DNA of 64,000 nt from Poriferisodalis sp965208485 (GTDB lineage Bacteria; Actinomycetota; Acidimicrobiia; Acidimicrobiales; Poriferisodalaceae), in contig NZ_OZ242344.1 in NCBI RefSeq assembly GCF_965208485.1, positions 4,216,001 to 4,280,000 of the forward strand. Reading direction: 5' to 3'. Position numbers and translations under genes: made by a program. Shown here piece after piece: positions 16,717 to 25,409 of the stretch (positions are counted from its first letter, which is position 1; each line of letters opens with the position of its first letter). The notes below the pieces were generated by a model, which ran no database searches, was not told the origin of the DNA, and saw nothing but the letters and a program-made list of their open reading frames with translations.

Positions 16717-19512
16717 ATGCGCGCTGGAGAACTGCGTGAGGCGTTCAGTTCGTTCTGGGCCGAGCGAGGGCATGAGGTCCGCGCCTCCGCGAGCCTGATT
16801 CCCCACGAGCCGTCGCTGCTGTTCACGGTGGCCGGCATGGTGCCGTTCATGCCGTACTTCCTCGGCACCGAGGTGCCTCCCACGCGCCGCATGGTGACCA
16901 TCCAGAAGTGCGTCCGGGCGGGCGGCAAGCACAACGATCTCGACGACATCGGCCGCACCAACCGGCACTTCACGTTCTTTGAGATGATGGGCAACTTCAG
17001 CTTCGGCGACTACTTCAAGGCCGAGGCGATCCCGTGGGCGTGGGAGTTCGTCACCGAGGTGCTCGGCCTCGACGCGGACAAGCTCTGGGTGACCGTCCAT
17101 TTCAGCGATGACGAGGCTGCGGAGATATGGCAGACGAAGGTGGGCGTCCCGGCCGAGCGCATCCAGCGGCTCGACAAGGACAACTGGTGGGCCGCCGGGG
17201 ATGTCGGGCCGTGCGGGCCGTGCAGCGAGATCTTCTACGACCTCGGGCCCGATCACGGCCCCGGCGGCGGCCCCGCACACGGCGGCGAGGACCGCTTCGT
17301 GGAGATCTGGAACCTGGTGTTCATGCAGTTCGCTGCCGACGGCACTGGCGAGCTGACGCCGCTGGAGGCGCCCGGCATCGACACCGGCGCCGGGCTTGAA
17401 CGCATCCTGGCGGTGCTGCAGGGCGTGCCGGCAGCGTGGGACATCGACCTCTTCGCGCCCCTGCTCGCCGAGGCCGAACGCATCTGCGGCAAGACCTACG
17501 GCGCCGATCCCGAGACCGACGTCTCGATGAGGATCTTCGCCGACCACGCCCGCGCCACGGCGATGCTCATCTCCGACGGGGTCTTCCCGTCCAACGAGGA
17601 CCGCGGCCATGTGCTGCGGCGCATCATCCGCCGTGCGGTCCGTCACGCCTGGGTGCTCGGCGTCACCGATGTCGTGATGCCGCGGCTGACCGAGATCGTG
17701 GTCGACGTCATGGGCGACCACTACACCGACTTGGTCGCCAACCGGCAGTTCATTGCCGAGGTGGTGGCCCGCGAGGAGGAGCGATTCCGCGCCACGCTCG
17801 CCGCCGGCCAGAAGATCCTCGACGAGGAGCTTCGGAAAGTACAGGAGCAGTTGGATTCGGCCGGCCAAAGCTCGCCCGCACGCCGACGCCAACCACCTCG
17901 GCCGGCCCCCGGGGGTGAGACGTTGCAGGGAGCACCCATCGCTGCATCGCATTCAGGCCCGCAGCGTCGAGTCCTGCAATCGTCAAAGGAAGCGGCGCCG
18001 CGTCCTCTGACGCTCCCGGGCGAAGTGGCATTTCGGCTGCACGACACGTTCGGATTTCCGGTGGAAGTGACCGAAGAGATACTCGCTGAGCGCAGCTTCC
18101 GCATCGACCGGGACGGCTTCGAGGCCGCCATGAAAGAGCAGCGTGAACGCGCCCGTGCGGATCGGACAGGCGGGCCCACGTTTGCCGACGAGCGCTATCG
18201 CGAGCTCCTGGCTCAGTTCGGCCCCACTGACTTTGTGCGAGATTCGCCGACCGTCGCCGATGCGCGGGTCTTGGCAGTCTTCGAGATGACGTCTCCCGAT
18301 GGCTCAGCGGACGGCGCGGTCGAGAGCGCAATGGAAGGCGCAGCGGAGGGCGAGGGCCTTGTCGAGGTCTTCTTGGACCGTACGCCGTTCTATGCCGAGA
18401 GCGGCGGGCAGATCGGCGACATCGGCACGATCACGGGTCCTCAGGGCACCATCGAGGTGCTCGACTGCACGTACGCGCTGGCGGACCTGCATCGCCACAT
18501 CGGGCGCATCAGCGGCGAAGTCGAGTCGGGAACGATGGTCAGTGCCGAGATCGACGACGAGCGGCGCGCCGCCATTCGCCGCAACCACACCGGCACCCAC
18601 ATCCTGCACTGGGCCTTGCGCGAGGTGCTCGGCGACCATGTCAAGCAGGCCGGCTCGCTGGTGGCGCCCGACCGGCTGCGCTTCGACTTCAGCCACTACG
18701 AAGGCGTGAGTCCGGCGCAGCTGCGCGAGATCGAGCGCGTCGCGAACGCGGAGATCATCGCCAACGGCCGCTGCCGCCATTACGAGACCTCGATGAGCCA
18801 CGCACAGTCGATCGGTGCGATCGCCTTCTTCGGCGACAAGTACGGCGACGTGGTGCGGGTGCTCGAAGCGGGTCCGCATTCGGTCGAGCTGTGCGGCGGA
18901 ACCCACGTGGCGGCGCTCGGCGACATCGGCCATCTGCGGGTCATCTCGGAATCCAGCATCGGCTCCAACATGCGCCGCATCGAAGCGGTCACCGGTCTCG
19001 CCACCGTGGACCGGCTCGCAGACGCCGAGGACACGCTGAGCTCGCTGGCAGAGATGCTGAACTCCCAGCCCGATGAGATCTCCGCCGCAGTGCAGCGGCG
19101 GCTGGACGAGACCAAGGAATTGCGACGCCAGGTGCGCGACCTGCAGCGGGCTCTGTCGTCGGGACGGGCCGACGAGCTCGTTGCGAGCGCAGTCGACGGG
19201 GTGGTCATCGCCGACCTCGGCGATCTCGAACGCGACGCGCTGCGAGACCTTACGGTGTCGGTGCGCGACCGTGACGGCATCCGTGCAGTGGTGCTGGCCT
19301 CGGCGCCCCCGGGCGGGGGAGTGGCACTGGTCGCTGCGGTGGATCCCGCCGGGACGCTGTCGGCGGGCGCCCTGCTCGCCGACGCCGCCCGGATCGTGGG
19401 TGGCGGCTTCGGCGCCAAGGGCGACCCGCCGCTGGTGGTTGCCGGGGGCCGCAATCCCGACGGCATCTCCGATGCCTTGACCCAGGCTCGAGTTGCTGCG
19501 CTCGGGAATTGA
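16717..19512 (+). CDS. alaS: Alanyl-tRNA synthetase
   Basis: Class II synthetase charging tRNA-Ala and hydrolysing mischarged Ser/Gly-tRNA. The aminoacylation core is intact (FTVAGMVPFMPYFLG, GRTNRHFTFFEMMGNFSFGD, CGPCSEIFYD, GIDTGAGLERI). The editing domain carries His624 and His628 (HTGTH) and Cys726-His730 (CGGTH), and the C-Ala domain follows. The protein is 931 residues. About 50 residues (378-430), Pro/Arg/Ser-rich and unlike the family, are inserted before LPGEVAFRLHDTFGFP in the tRNA-recognition region. Confidence 0.96.
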   Translation: MRAGELREAFSSFWAERGHEVRASASLIPHEPSLLFTVAGMVPFMPYFLGTEVPPTRRMVTIQKCVRAGGKHNDLDDIGRTNRHFTFFEMMGNFSFGDYFKAEAIPWAWEFVTEVLGLDADKLWVTVHFSDDEAAEIWQTKVGVPAERIQRLDKDNWWAAGDVGPCGPCSEIFYDLGPDHGPGGGPAHGGEDRFVEIWNLVFMQFAADGTGELTPLEAPGIDTGAGLERILAVLQGVPAAWDIDLFAPLLAEAERICGKTYGADPETDVSMRIFADHARATAMLISDGVFPSNEDRGHVLRRIIRRAVRHAWVLGVTDVVMPRLTEIVVDVMGDHYTDLVANRQFIAEVVAREEERFRATLAAGQKILDEELRKVQEQLDSAGQSSPARRRQPPRPAPGGETLQGAPIAASHSGPQRRVLQSSKEAAPRPLTLPGEVAFRLHDTFGFPVEVTEEILAERSFRIDRDGFEAAMKEQRERARADRTGGPTFADERYRELLAQFGPTDFVRDSPTVADARVLAVFEMTSPDGSADGAVESAMEGAAEGEGLVEVFLDRTPFYAESGGQIGDIGTITGPQGTIEVLDCTYALADLHRHIGRISGEVESGTMVSAEIDDERRAAIRRNHTGTHILHWALREVLGDHVKQAGSLVAPDRLRFDFSHYEGVSPAQLREIERVANAEIIANGRCRHYETSMSHAQSIGAIAFFGDKYGDVVRVLEAGPHSVELCGGTHVAALGDIGHLRVISESSIGSNMRRIEAVTGLATVDRLADAEDTLSSLAEMLNSQPDEISAAVQRRLDETKELRRQVRDLQRALSSGRADELVASAVDGVVIADLGDLERDALRDLTVSVRDRDGIRAVVLASAPPGGGVALVAAVDPAGTLSAGALLADAARIVGGGFGAKGDPPLVVAGGRNPDGISDALTQARVAALGN

Positions 19513-19525
19513 CGTACTGAGTCCG

Positions 19526-19942
19526 ATGATGCGGGCAGCCGGCATCGACCTCGGCTCGGTGCGCATCGGCGTGGCCGTCGCACCCGCCGATGTCTCGGTG
19601 GCGGTGCCCTATGAGGTGCTCGAACGCAGCGGCGAGCGTGCCCACGACCACCGCGCGCTCGCCGGCATGGTCGCAGACGTGGGTGCGGAGGTGGTCGTGA
19701 TCGGCCTGCCGACGTCGCTCGACGGCGGCGAGGGACCGGCGGCTGCGGCCGTGCGGGCCGAGGCCGGCGAGATCGCCGCGGCGCTGGAGGTGCCGGTGGT
19801 CCTCCACGACGAGCGCTACACGACGGTGACCGCGGAGCGGATGCTGGCCGAGCGCGGCGTGCGCGGGCCGGCCCGCCGTGAGGTCATCGACAAGGTGGCA
19901 GCCACCGTCATCCTGCAGTCGTGGCTGGACGCCGGTGACTGA
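19526..19942 (+). CDS. ruvX: Putative pre-16S rRNA nuclease RuvX/YqgF
   Basis: RNase H-fold nuclease family involved in 16S rRNA 5'-end maturation. The 138-residue product has the family signatures: AAGIDLGSVRIGVAVA with the first catalytic Asp, VVIGLPTSLDGGEGPAA, VVLHDERYTTVTAE and DKVAATVILQSWLD. Two adjacent ATGs (19526, 19529) follow the alaS stop; a TTG at 19493 would lie inside alaS and is less likely. Confidence 0.93.
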   Translation: MMRAAGIDLGSVRIGVAVAPADVSVAVPYEVLERSGERAHDHRALAGMVADVGAEVVVIGLPTSLDGGEGPAAAAVRAEAGEIAAALEVPVVLHDERYTTVTAERMLAERGVRGPARREVIDKVAATVILQSWLDAGD

Positions 19943-19960
19943 CGGCAGCCCAAGCGCTGA

Positions 19961-20023
19961 GGCCCGGGTCCGAGCGGCTCGTGAGTCCGATTCCCATCGC
20001 GATGGGGAACAAGAGCGGGAAGC
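19961..20023 (+). repeat. Dispersed repeat, copy A (mltG leader)
   Basis: The stretch with gggtccgagcggctcgtgag followed by ccgat and then ggggaacaagagcggg closely matches 24332-24410 and, in part, 28930-28966. Here it lies at the ruvX-mltG junction and includes the probable mltG ribosome binding site. Confidence 0.7.
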
Positions 20024-20024
20024 A

Positions 20025-21362
20025 ATGACCAGCGCGGCAGGCCGCGCCACCGCGCTGAGAACGCCGCCTGCGGTGCGCAGGCTGGCCGGGCGGCTCGCCG
20101 GCTTCATGGGGCTGTCGAGCGGCGAAGCATCCGCAGCCGCGGAGCCGGGCCTGCTCGCCCGCTCTCGACCTGCTGACCGACTCGCAGACCGACCCGCAGG
20201 CACTGTGCGGTCCGAGCCCCCCGCTGCAGCCGGCGAGCCGAGCGTGCCGCCGGTCGGCGGCCGTCGCGGCATCGACTACGAGGTGGTCAGCACCCGGCGG
20301 GGTCCCGGCACCTGGGGAGCACTGCTCTTCTTGGTCGCGCTCGGCGTCATCGCTTGGATGGCGGGAAGCCGCGCCTATCGCTGGGTGAACGAGCAGCTCG
20401 ACCCGCCCGGCGAGCCGACTGGCGAGATCGTGCTGACTCTGCCGCTGGGTTCGAGCACGGCGAGCATCTCCGATCTGCTCGCCGAGCACGGCGTCATACC
20501 GAGTTCACGCGCGTATGAGTGGTACGTGAGGTTCAGGGGTGGCCCCGCGTTCCAAGCGGGCGAGTACACGTTCCAGGCCAACTCCTCGGTGTGGGAGACC
20601 CTCGCGGTGCTCGGGGAGGGGCCGAGCCGCGTCGCGCGGGCCGCCTCGCTGTCGCTCACCATTCCGGAGGGCTTGACGCTTGCGCAGATGGCCGAGTTGA
20701 TCGACGAGGTGCCGGACCTGAACTTCGGCGGCCGAGAGTTCCTCGAGACGGTGCGTGCCCGGCCCGCGCTCTCGCGGGTAGCGCCGGTGCCCCCGGTTCT
20801 GCCTTCCGGCGTCATCGACCCCGCCGAAGGACAGCTCTTCTCCGACACGTACTTCTATGACTCGGGAACCAGCGCGGAGCAGCTCGTGGCGCTCATGGTG
20901 GATCGCCTCGACACTGTGCTGGGCGAGCTGGGCTATGCCGACGCACCGCGCCAGGTGGGCCTGACGCCCTATGAGACGCTGATCGTGGCCAGCATGATCG
21001 AACGCGAAGCACAGCGCCCCGAAGACCGCCCCAAGGTGGCCCGGGTGATCTACAACCGGCTGGCCCGCGGGTGGTCGCTCGGCATCGACGCCACCATCGT
21101 CTATGCGGTGGGCGAGCGAGAGCTCACGGCCGACCTGTTGGCAGTCAACTCGCCGTTCAACACACGGGTGCTGGTCGGCCTGCCGCCCACGCCGATCGCA
21201 GCGCCCGGGCGCGCGTCGCTCGAAGCAGCCCTCAATCCCGAAGACGGGCCGTGGATGTACTTCGTGCTGACATCGCCAGACGGGACGCTGTCGTTCTCCG
21301 AGACCGACGAGGAGTTCCTGGCGGACAAGGCGATCTGCCAGGAGCAGGGTCTGTGCGGCTGA
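20025..21362 (+). CDS. mltG: Endolytic murein transglycosylase MltG
   Basis: MltG cuts nascent peptidoglycan strands in the membrane and is thought to set glycan length. The product (445 residues from ATG 20025) has a disordered N-terminal cytosolic part, one membrane helix (GALLFLVALGVIAWMAG), a LysM-like region and the YceG core. The core has the catalytic Glu in VASMIEREAQRPEDRPKVA, IYNRLARGWSLGIDATIVYA and NSPFNTRVLVGLPPTPIAAPG. ATG 20025 follows GCGGGA; a GTG at 19935 overlapping the ruvX stop would give a 475-residue form and cannot be excluded. Confidence 0.93.
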   Translation: MTSAAGRATALRTPPAVRRLAGRLAGFMGLSSGEASAAAEPGLLARSRPADRLADRPAGTVRSEPPAAAGEPSVPPVGGRRGIDYEVVSTRRGPGTWGALLFLVALGVIAWMAGSRAYRWVNEQLDPPGEPTGEIVLTLPLGSSTASISDLLAEHGVIPSSRAYEWYVRFRGGPAFQAGEYTFQANSSVWETLAVLGEGPSRVARAASLSLTIPEGLTLAQMAELIDEVPDLNFGGREFLETVRARPALSRVAPVPPVLPSGVIDPAEGQLFSDTYFYDSGTSAEQLVALMVDRLDTVLGELGYADAPRQVGLTPYETLIVASMIEREAQRPEDRPKVARVIYNRLARGWSLGIDATIVYAVGERELTADLLAVNSPFNTRVLVGLPPTPIAAPGRASLEAALNPEDGPWMYFVLTSPDGTLSFSETDEEFLADKAICQEQGLCG

Positions 21363-21429
21363 GGTCGGTTTTGGCAGCCGACCATTCCCTGACCGTAAAG
21401 TATGGCGAACGTGCAGTCGTTGACCAGCG

Positions 21430-21520
21430 AGGTCGTTGTTGGCGATGTCGCACATGCAGTAGGGGATCGCCTTCGCGAACTCGCCCAGCGCCTTGTCGGG
21501 GAAGTCGTGAACGGCGACCC
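21430..21520 (-). mobile_element. ISAzo13-type transposase remnant
   Basis: On the minus strand this stretch translates as VAVHDFPDKALGEFAKAIPY followed by CMCDIANND. This is the signature of the ISAzo13/Rhodopirellula transposase family, which typically reads HDFPDPELGKAIPYGIYDVA followed by NxGWVxVGxDHDTA. Homology fades on both sides within about 30 codons and no terminal repeats are seen. It lies between the convergent mltG and trpS genes. Confidence 0.6.
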
Positions 21521-21574
21521 GCTGACCTGCGGAAACAGGCTTCGGCAGGCCCTGCGCAGATTGCCGACGCACCA

Positions 21575-22600
21575 CTAGGCGGAAACTTTTGGTTGGGGTT
21601 GCTTGGGCAGGAAGCCCATCGCTTCCTTGGCGCGGGCCACGGTGACGCATGCCACGGCCTCGGCCTTGTCGGCGCCGACGGCGATGATGCGTGCCAGCTC
21701 GGCCGGGTCGGCGTCGAGTTCGGCCTTCTTTGCCTTGATGGGCTCGAGCATGGCGATCACCGCATCGGCCGTGTCGGTCTTGAGCACGCCGTACTGGCTG
21801 TAGCTCGCTGCTGCGTCTGCGGCGCTGCGGCCCGTGGCGGCGCCCAGGATCGACAGCAGGTTCGAGACGCCCGGCTTGACCTCGGGGTCGTAGCGCACCT
21901 CGGATTCCGAGTCGGTCACCGCTCGGGTGAACTTGCGGGCGACGTGGGCTGGATCCTCGAAGATGCCGACCGAGCCCTGCGGGCTCTCTGACGACTTGGA
22001 CATCTTGGCGGTGGGGTTCTGCAGGTCCATGACGCGTGCGCCCACGGTGGGGATGGCGGCGTCGGGAATCACGAACGTGTCGCCGTAGCGGCTGTTGAAG
22101 CGCTGGGCCACGTCGCGGGTCAGCTCGAGATGCTGTCGCTGGTCATCTCCCACCGGCACCCGATCGGCGTCATAGATCAAGATGTCGGCGGCCATCAGCG
22201 CGGGGTAGGTGAACAGACCCGCGGAGACATGGTCGCCCCTCTGGTCGCCTCCCTCGGCGCGGGCAGCCTTGTCCTTGAACTGGGTCATGCGGCGCAGTTC
22301 GCCGAGCGACACGGTGCATTCGAGCAGCCACGACAGCTCGGTGTGCTGGGGCACATGGCTCTGCACGAACAGCGTGCAGACCTCAGGGTCGAGTCCGACC
22401 GAGACGAGCGTGGCCATGGTGCCCAGCGTTGCGCTGCGGAGCTGTTCGGGATCCTGTTGGATGGTGACGGCGTGCAGGTCGACAGCGCAGTAGAAAGCGT
22501 CCGCATCGTGCTGGTCGATTGCCCACTGGCGCAGTGCTCCGAGATAGTTGCCGAGGTGGACGTCGCCGGTGGGCTGGATGCCCGAGAGCACTCGTGTCAT
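21575..22600 (-). CDS. trpS: Tryptophanyl-tRNA synthetase
   Basis: Class I synthetase charging tRNA-Trp. The HIGH-type motif is GDVHLGNY (residues 12-19) after LSGIQPT, and the KMSKS loop is AKMSKSSESP (near residue 198). Other family segments include FVQSHVPQHTELSWLLEC, DILIYDADRVPVGDDQRQHLELTRDVAQRFN and the GVSNLLSIL C-terminal region. The length (341) is normal. It is transcribed away from scpA, with 85 bp between the two starts. Confidence 0.96.
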   Translation of the reverse strand: MTRVLSGIQPTGDVHLGNYLGALRQWAIDQHDADAFYCAVDLHAVTIQQDPEQLRSATLGTMATLVSVGLDPEVCTLFVQSHVPQHTELSWLLECTVSLGELRRMTQFKDKAARAEGGDQRGDHVSAGLFTYPALMAADILIYDADRVPVGDDQRQHLELTRDVAQRFNSRYGDTFVIPDAAIPTVGARVMDLQNPTAKMSKSSESPQGSVGIFEDPAHVARKFTRAVTDSESEVRYDPEVKPGVSNLLSILGAATGRSAADAAASYSQYGVLKTDTADAVIAMLEPIKAKKAELDADPAELARIIAVGADKAEAVACVTVARAKEAMGFLPKQPQPKVSA

Positions 22601-22685
22601 GGCGCCGGACGGTACCGGCTGACGGTGAGAGAAACCTGCCGAATATCCCGAGCGGTGCGAGAAGGTCGCGGTATCTTCGGGCTGC

Positions 22686-23534
22686 GTGACCTACGAGGTT
22701 CGCACGGAAGCCTTCGCAGGCCCGCTGGATCTGCTGGTGAAGCTGGTGGTCTCCCAAGAAGTCGACATCTGGGAGGTGTCGCTGTCGCGCCTCGTGGACG
22801 ACTTCGTGGCCGTCATGGCCGCAGTCGAGTTCCCTGAGGCCACTGATGGTGCGCCGAGCGGCGAGACGGCCGGCGTGCCGGTTCGCGGCGGCAGGATCGA
22901 CATCGAGGCGGCGAGCGAGTTCGCTCTGCTCGCGGCGACACTCATCGAGCTGAAGTCCCGCCGGTTGCTGCCTGCCCCGCCGGTCGAGCTGGACATCGAC
23001 GAGGAACTCGCGGCCTACGGGATTCGGGACGCGGCGCTCGCCCGGCTGCTCGAGGGCCGGACGTTCGGCAGAGCGGCCCGCCTGCTGCGCGAGCGGTGGG
23101 ACGCTGCAGCACTGGGTTGGCCGCGATGCGCCGGTCCCGAGGAGCGATTCATCGCATCCGCGCCCGATCTGCTCGAGGGTGCCACTCGCGGCGACCTCAC
23201 GGCGGCGCTTGAACGCGTGCTGGCGCCCAAGCCTGTGCCTCGCGTCGACGTCAGCCACTTGCGCGCCGCAGGCATCACGGTCGACGAAGCGCTGTGCCAG
23301 ATCGCCGAACGGCTGGCGGATACCGGCTCATTGACATTCCGCGAGCTCACGTCACACCTGAGCGAGCGCATCGTCATCGTCGTGTACTTCTTGGCGCTGC
23401 TGGAGATGTTCGGATCCGGTCTGATCGAGCTTGAACAGGCCGAGCGATTCGGCGACATCGGGGTGGAATGGGTCGGAGGCGACGACGCGACGCTGCCTGC
23501 CATTGCCGGCGGTTACTCCGAGGACGCTGCGTGA
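22686..23534 (+). CDS. scpA: Segregation and condensation protein A
   Basis: ScpA is the kleisin that bridges the SMC ATPase heads with ScpB in chromosome condensation. The N-terminal signature FAGPLDLLVKLVVSQEVDIWEVSLSRL, the LLAATLIELKSRRLLP helix and the C-terminal winged helix (IVVYFLALLEMFGSGLIELEQ) are present. The product is 282 residues with a GTG start. It overlaps scpB by four bases. Confidence 0.95.
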   Translation: MTYEVRTEAFAGPLDLLVKLVVSQEVDIWEVSLSRLVDDFVAVMAAVEFPEATDGAPSGETAGVPVRGGRIDIEAASEFALLAATLIELKSRRLLPAPPVELDIDEELAAYGIRDAALARLLEGRTFGRAARLLRERWDAAALGWPRCAGPEERFIASAPDLLEGATRGDLTAALERVLAPKPVPRVDVSHLRAAGITVDEALCQIAERLADTGSLTFRELTSHLSERIVIVVYFLALLEMFGSGLIELEQAERFGDIGVEWVGGDDATLPAIAGGYSEDAA

Positions 23535-24355
23535 GCGCCGGAGGCCCCCTTCGTGATCTCGCGCGCAGCTTGCGATTGGTCAGCGACGAAGGCCGCACCG
23601 TTGCCGACCCGTCGGCGCAGCCGCGCACGCAGCAGCCATCGGCGCCGCCGCCTCACCCATCGATGCCGGCCAGCAGCAGCCATTCCTCCCGTGACAAGAC
23701 GGACACGCTCGACGGGTTCGCCGAGTCTGCTGCTGAGTCCCTCAGCAGTGAGACCCGTCTCGACGAGTCCCGGTCGTTCGACGATCACGAGCTGTACGCA
23801 GCCATCGAAGCCGTGCTGATCGTCGCCACCGAGCCTGTCCCAGCTGAGGTGCTGGCGTCGGTGACCGCGGCGCCGCTCGCCTCGGTAGCGGTGATCTGCG
23901 ACGAGCTTGCCCGCGAGTACGCCGCAGCAGAGCGGGGCTTCGCGCTCGTGCGGATCGCCGGCGGCTACCGAGTGCAGTCCTCGGCGTCGTGCGCAGAATA
24001 TGTAGAGCGGTTCGTCGGCGGCCGCCGTCCGGGCAGGCTGTCCGCCGCAGCAATGGAGACCTTGGCTGTGGTGGCGTACAAGCAGCCGATCTCTCGGGCA
24101 CAGATCAGCGCCATCCGCGGCGTGAACGCCGATGGGGTCGTGCGCACGCTTGCCGATCAGGGCTACCTCGCCGAGGTCGGACGCGACCCGGGGCCTGGCA
24201 CCGCCTCCCTGCTGGGAACGACAGACCTGTTCCTCGAGCGGCTGGGGCTTGACCGTCTCGACGATCTGCCGTCGCTCGCGGAGCTCAGCGTGGATCCCGA
24301 CGCCGTGGAGGCCATGGACCGTTTGGCGGCCGGCCAGGGTCCGAGCGGCTTGTGA
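23531..24355 (+). CDS. scpB: Segregation and condensation protein B
   Basis: ScpB dimerises on the ScpA kleisin. The two winged-helix domains are visible: ELYAAIEAVLIVATEPVPAEVL and onward, and LSAAAMETLAVVAYKQPISR with GVNADGVVRTLADQGYL, the most conserved part of the family. At 274 residues it carries about 78 extra disordered Ser/Pro-rich residues at the N-terminus. The GTG at 23531 overlaps the scpA stop. Its stop codon lies inside the dispersed repeat copy B. Confidence 0.93.
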   Translation: MSAGGPLRDLARSLRLVSDEGRTVADPSAQPRTQQPSAPPPHPSMPASSSHSSRDKTDTLDGFAESAAESLSSETRLDESRSFDDHELYAAIEAVLIVATEPVPAEVLASVTAAPLASVAVICDELAREYAAAERGFALVRIAGGYRVQSSASCAEYVERFVGGRRPGRLSAAAMETLAVVAYKQPISRAQISAIRGVNADGVVRTLADQGYLAEVGRDPGPGTASLLGTTDLFLERLGLDRLDDLPSLAELSVDPDAVEAMDRLAAGQGPSGL

Positions 24356-24410
24356 GCCCGATGCCGACGAAGCCTGGGATGAAACCTGGGAACAAGAGCG
24401 GGGGACATCA
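24332..24410 (+). repeat. Dispersed repeat, copy B (scpB end / rluB leader)
   Basis: It contains gggtccgagcggcttgtgag, then ccgat, then gggaacaagagcgggg, matching copy A at 19961-20023 base for base over most of both outer blocks but with a longer middle. The scpB TGA is part of the repeat. Confidence 0.7.
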
Positions 24411-24467
24411 GGCTTCGCGGCCAAGAGGCTCGCCTCTGCGCTGTTCCGACGGACACGGCTAGCTCGG

Positions 24468-25235
24468 GTGGGATCGCCCGACAGCCCGCGGGACGGCGCC
24501 GAGCGCCTTCACAAGGTGATGGCCCACGCTGGCGTGGCAAGCCGGCGTGCGTGCGAGGCATTGATCGCTGCGGGGCGCGTCAGCGTCAACGGGGCGACGG
24601 CGAGGGCAGGCGACCGTGCGCTTCCGTCGGATCTCGTAGAAGTCGACGGTGCCGTCGTCACATGGGACCAGAGCCTCGTCCACTACTTGGTCAACAAGCC
24701 GCCCGCCGTGCTCAGCGCGTCCTCTGACGACCGGGGGAGGCGCTGCGTGACCGACCTGGTGCCCGCTGGCGAGCGCGTCTATCCCGTCGGCCGTCTGGAT
24801 GCTGACACCGAGGGGCTCATCATCGTGACGAACGACGGCGAGCTGACACACCGGCTGACGCACCCCCGCTGGGGTGTGGAGAAGGAGTATCTGGCCCATG
24901 TGGACGGCGTTCCGGGCCGGGGAGCGCTGGCGCGCTTGCGCAACGGGGTCGAGCTGGACGACGGGATGACGGCGCCGGCGAGGGTCTCGATGCCCCAGTC
25001 GGCTGTGCCCCAGAGATCATCGCGGCAGTCGTCGATGCTGCGCATAGAGATCTCGGAGGGCCGCAATCGCCAGGTCCGTCGCATGTGCGAGGCCGTGGGC
25101 CATCCGGTCCTGCGCCTGGTGCGCATGCGCATCGGGCCGCTTGTCGATCCGAGCCTGCGTCCCGGCGAGTGCCGCCCGCTGACAGCGGAGGAAGTCCGCG
25201 GGCTTCACCGCGCTGCGAAGGGACCCGACGCCTGA
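24468..25235 (+). CDS. rluB: rRNA pseudouridine synthase, RluB/RsuA family
   Basis: This enzyme isomerises a uridine to pseudouridine in rRNA (RluB acts on 23S). An N-terminal S4 RNA-binding domain (ERLHKVMAHAGVASRRACEA and onward) is followed by the catalytic domain with the family motif VYPVGRLDADTEGLIIVTND, whose first Asp is the catalytic residue, and EGRNRQVRRMCEAVGHPVLR. The product is 255 residues from the GTG at 24468, the only good start before the S4 domain. It follows scpAB as in other actinobacteria. Confidence 0.92.
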   Translation: MGSPDSPRDGAERLHKVMAHAGVASRRACEALIAAGRVSVNGATARAGDRALPSDLVEVDGAVVTWDQSLVHYLVNKPPAVLSASSDDRGRRCVTDLVPAGERVYPVGRLDADTEGLIIVTNDGELTHRLTHPRWGVEKEYLAHVDGVPGRGALARLRNGVELDDGMTAPARVSMPQSAVPQRSSRQSSMLRIEISEGRNRQVRRMCEAVGHPVLRLVRMRIGPLVDPSLRPGECRPLTAEEVRGLHRAAKGPDA

Positions 25236-25409
25236 CGCCGGCCCCAGTGCGGCGCCGAAGTGCGTTCCGCTGCCCGGCGGTCGGAACGCGCAGCGCTCGG
25301 GCGTACCGCTCGTGTCGCAGCCAGCGACCACAATGGGCATGACGCGCTCAGGTTCCCGTCGAAGGCCGGCGGCGGCAGGAGTCAGCGCCGTACACACCGG
25401 AGAGTGCAG

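Noticed and set aside
21402..21578. 58-codon plus-strand frame between mltG and trpS
   Set aside because: It lies antisense to the recognisable transposase remnant, has no clear ribosome binding site and overlaps the trpS end.
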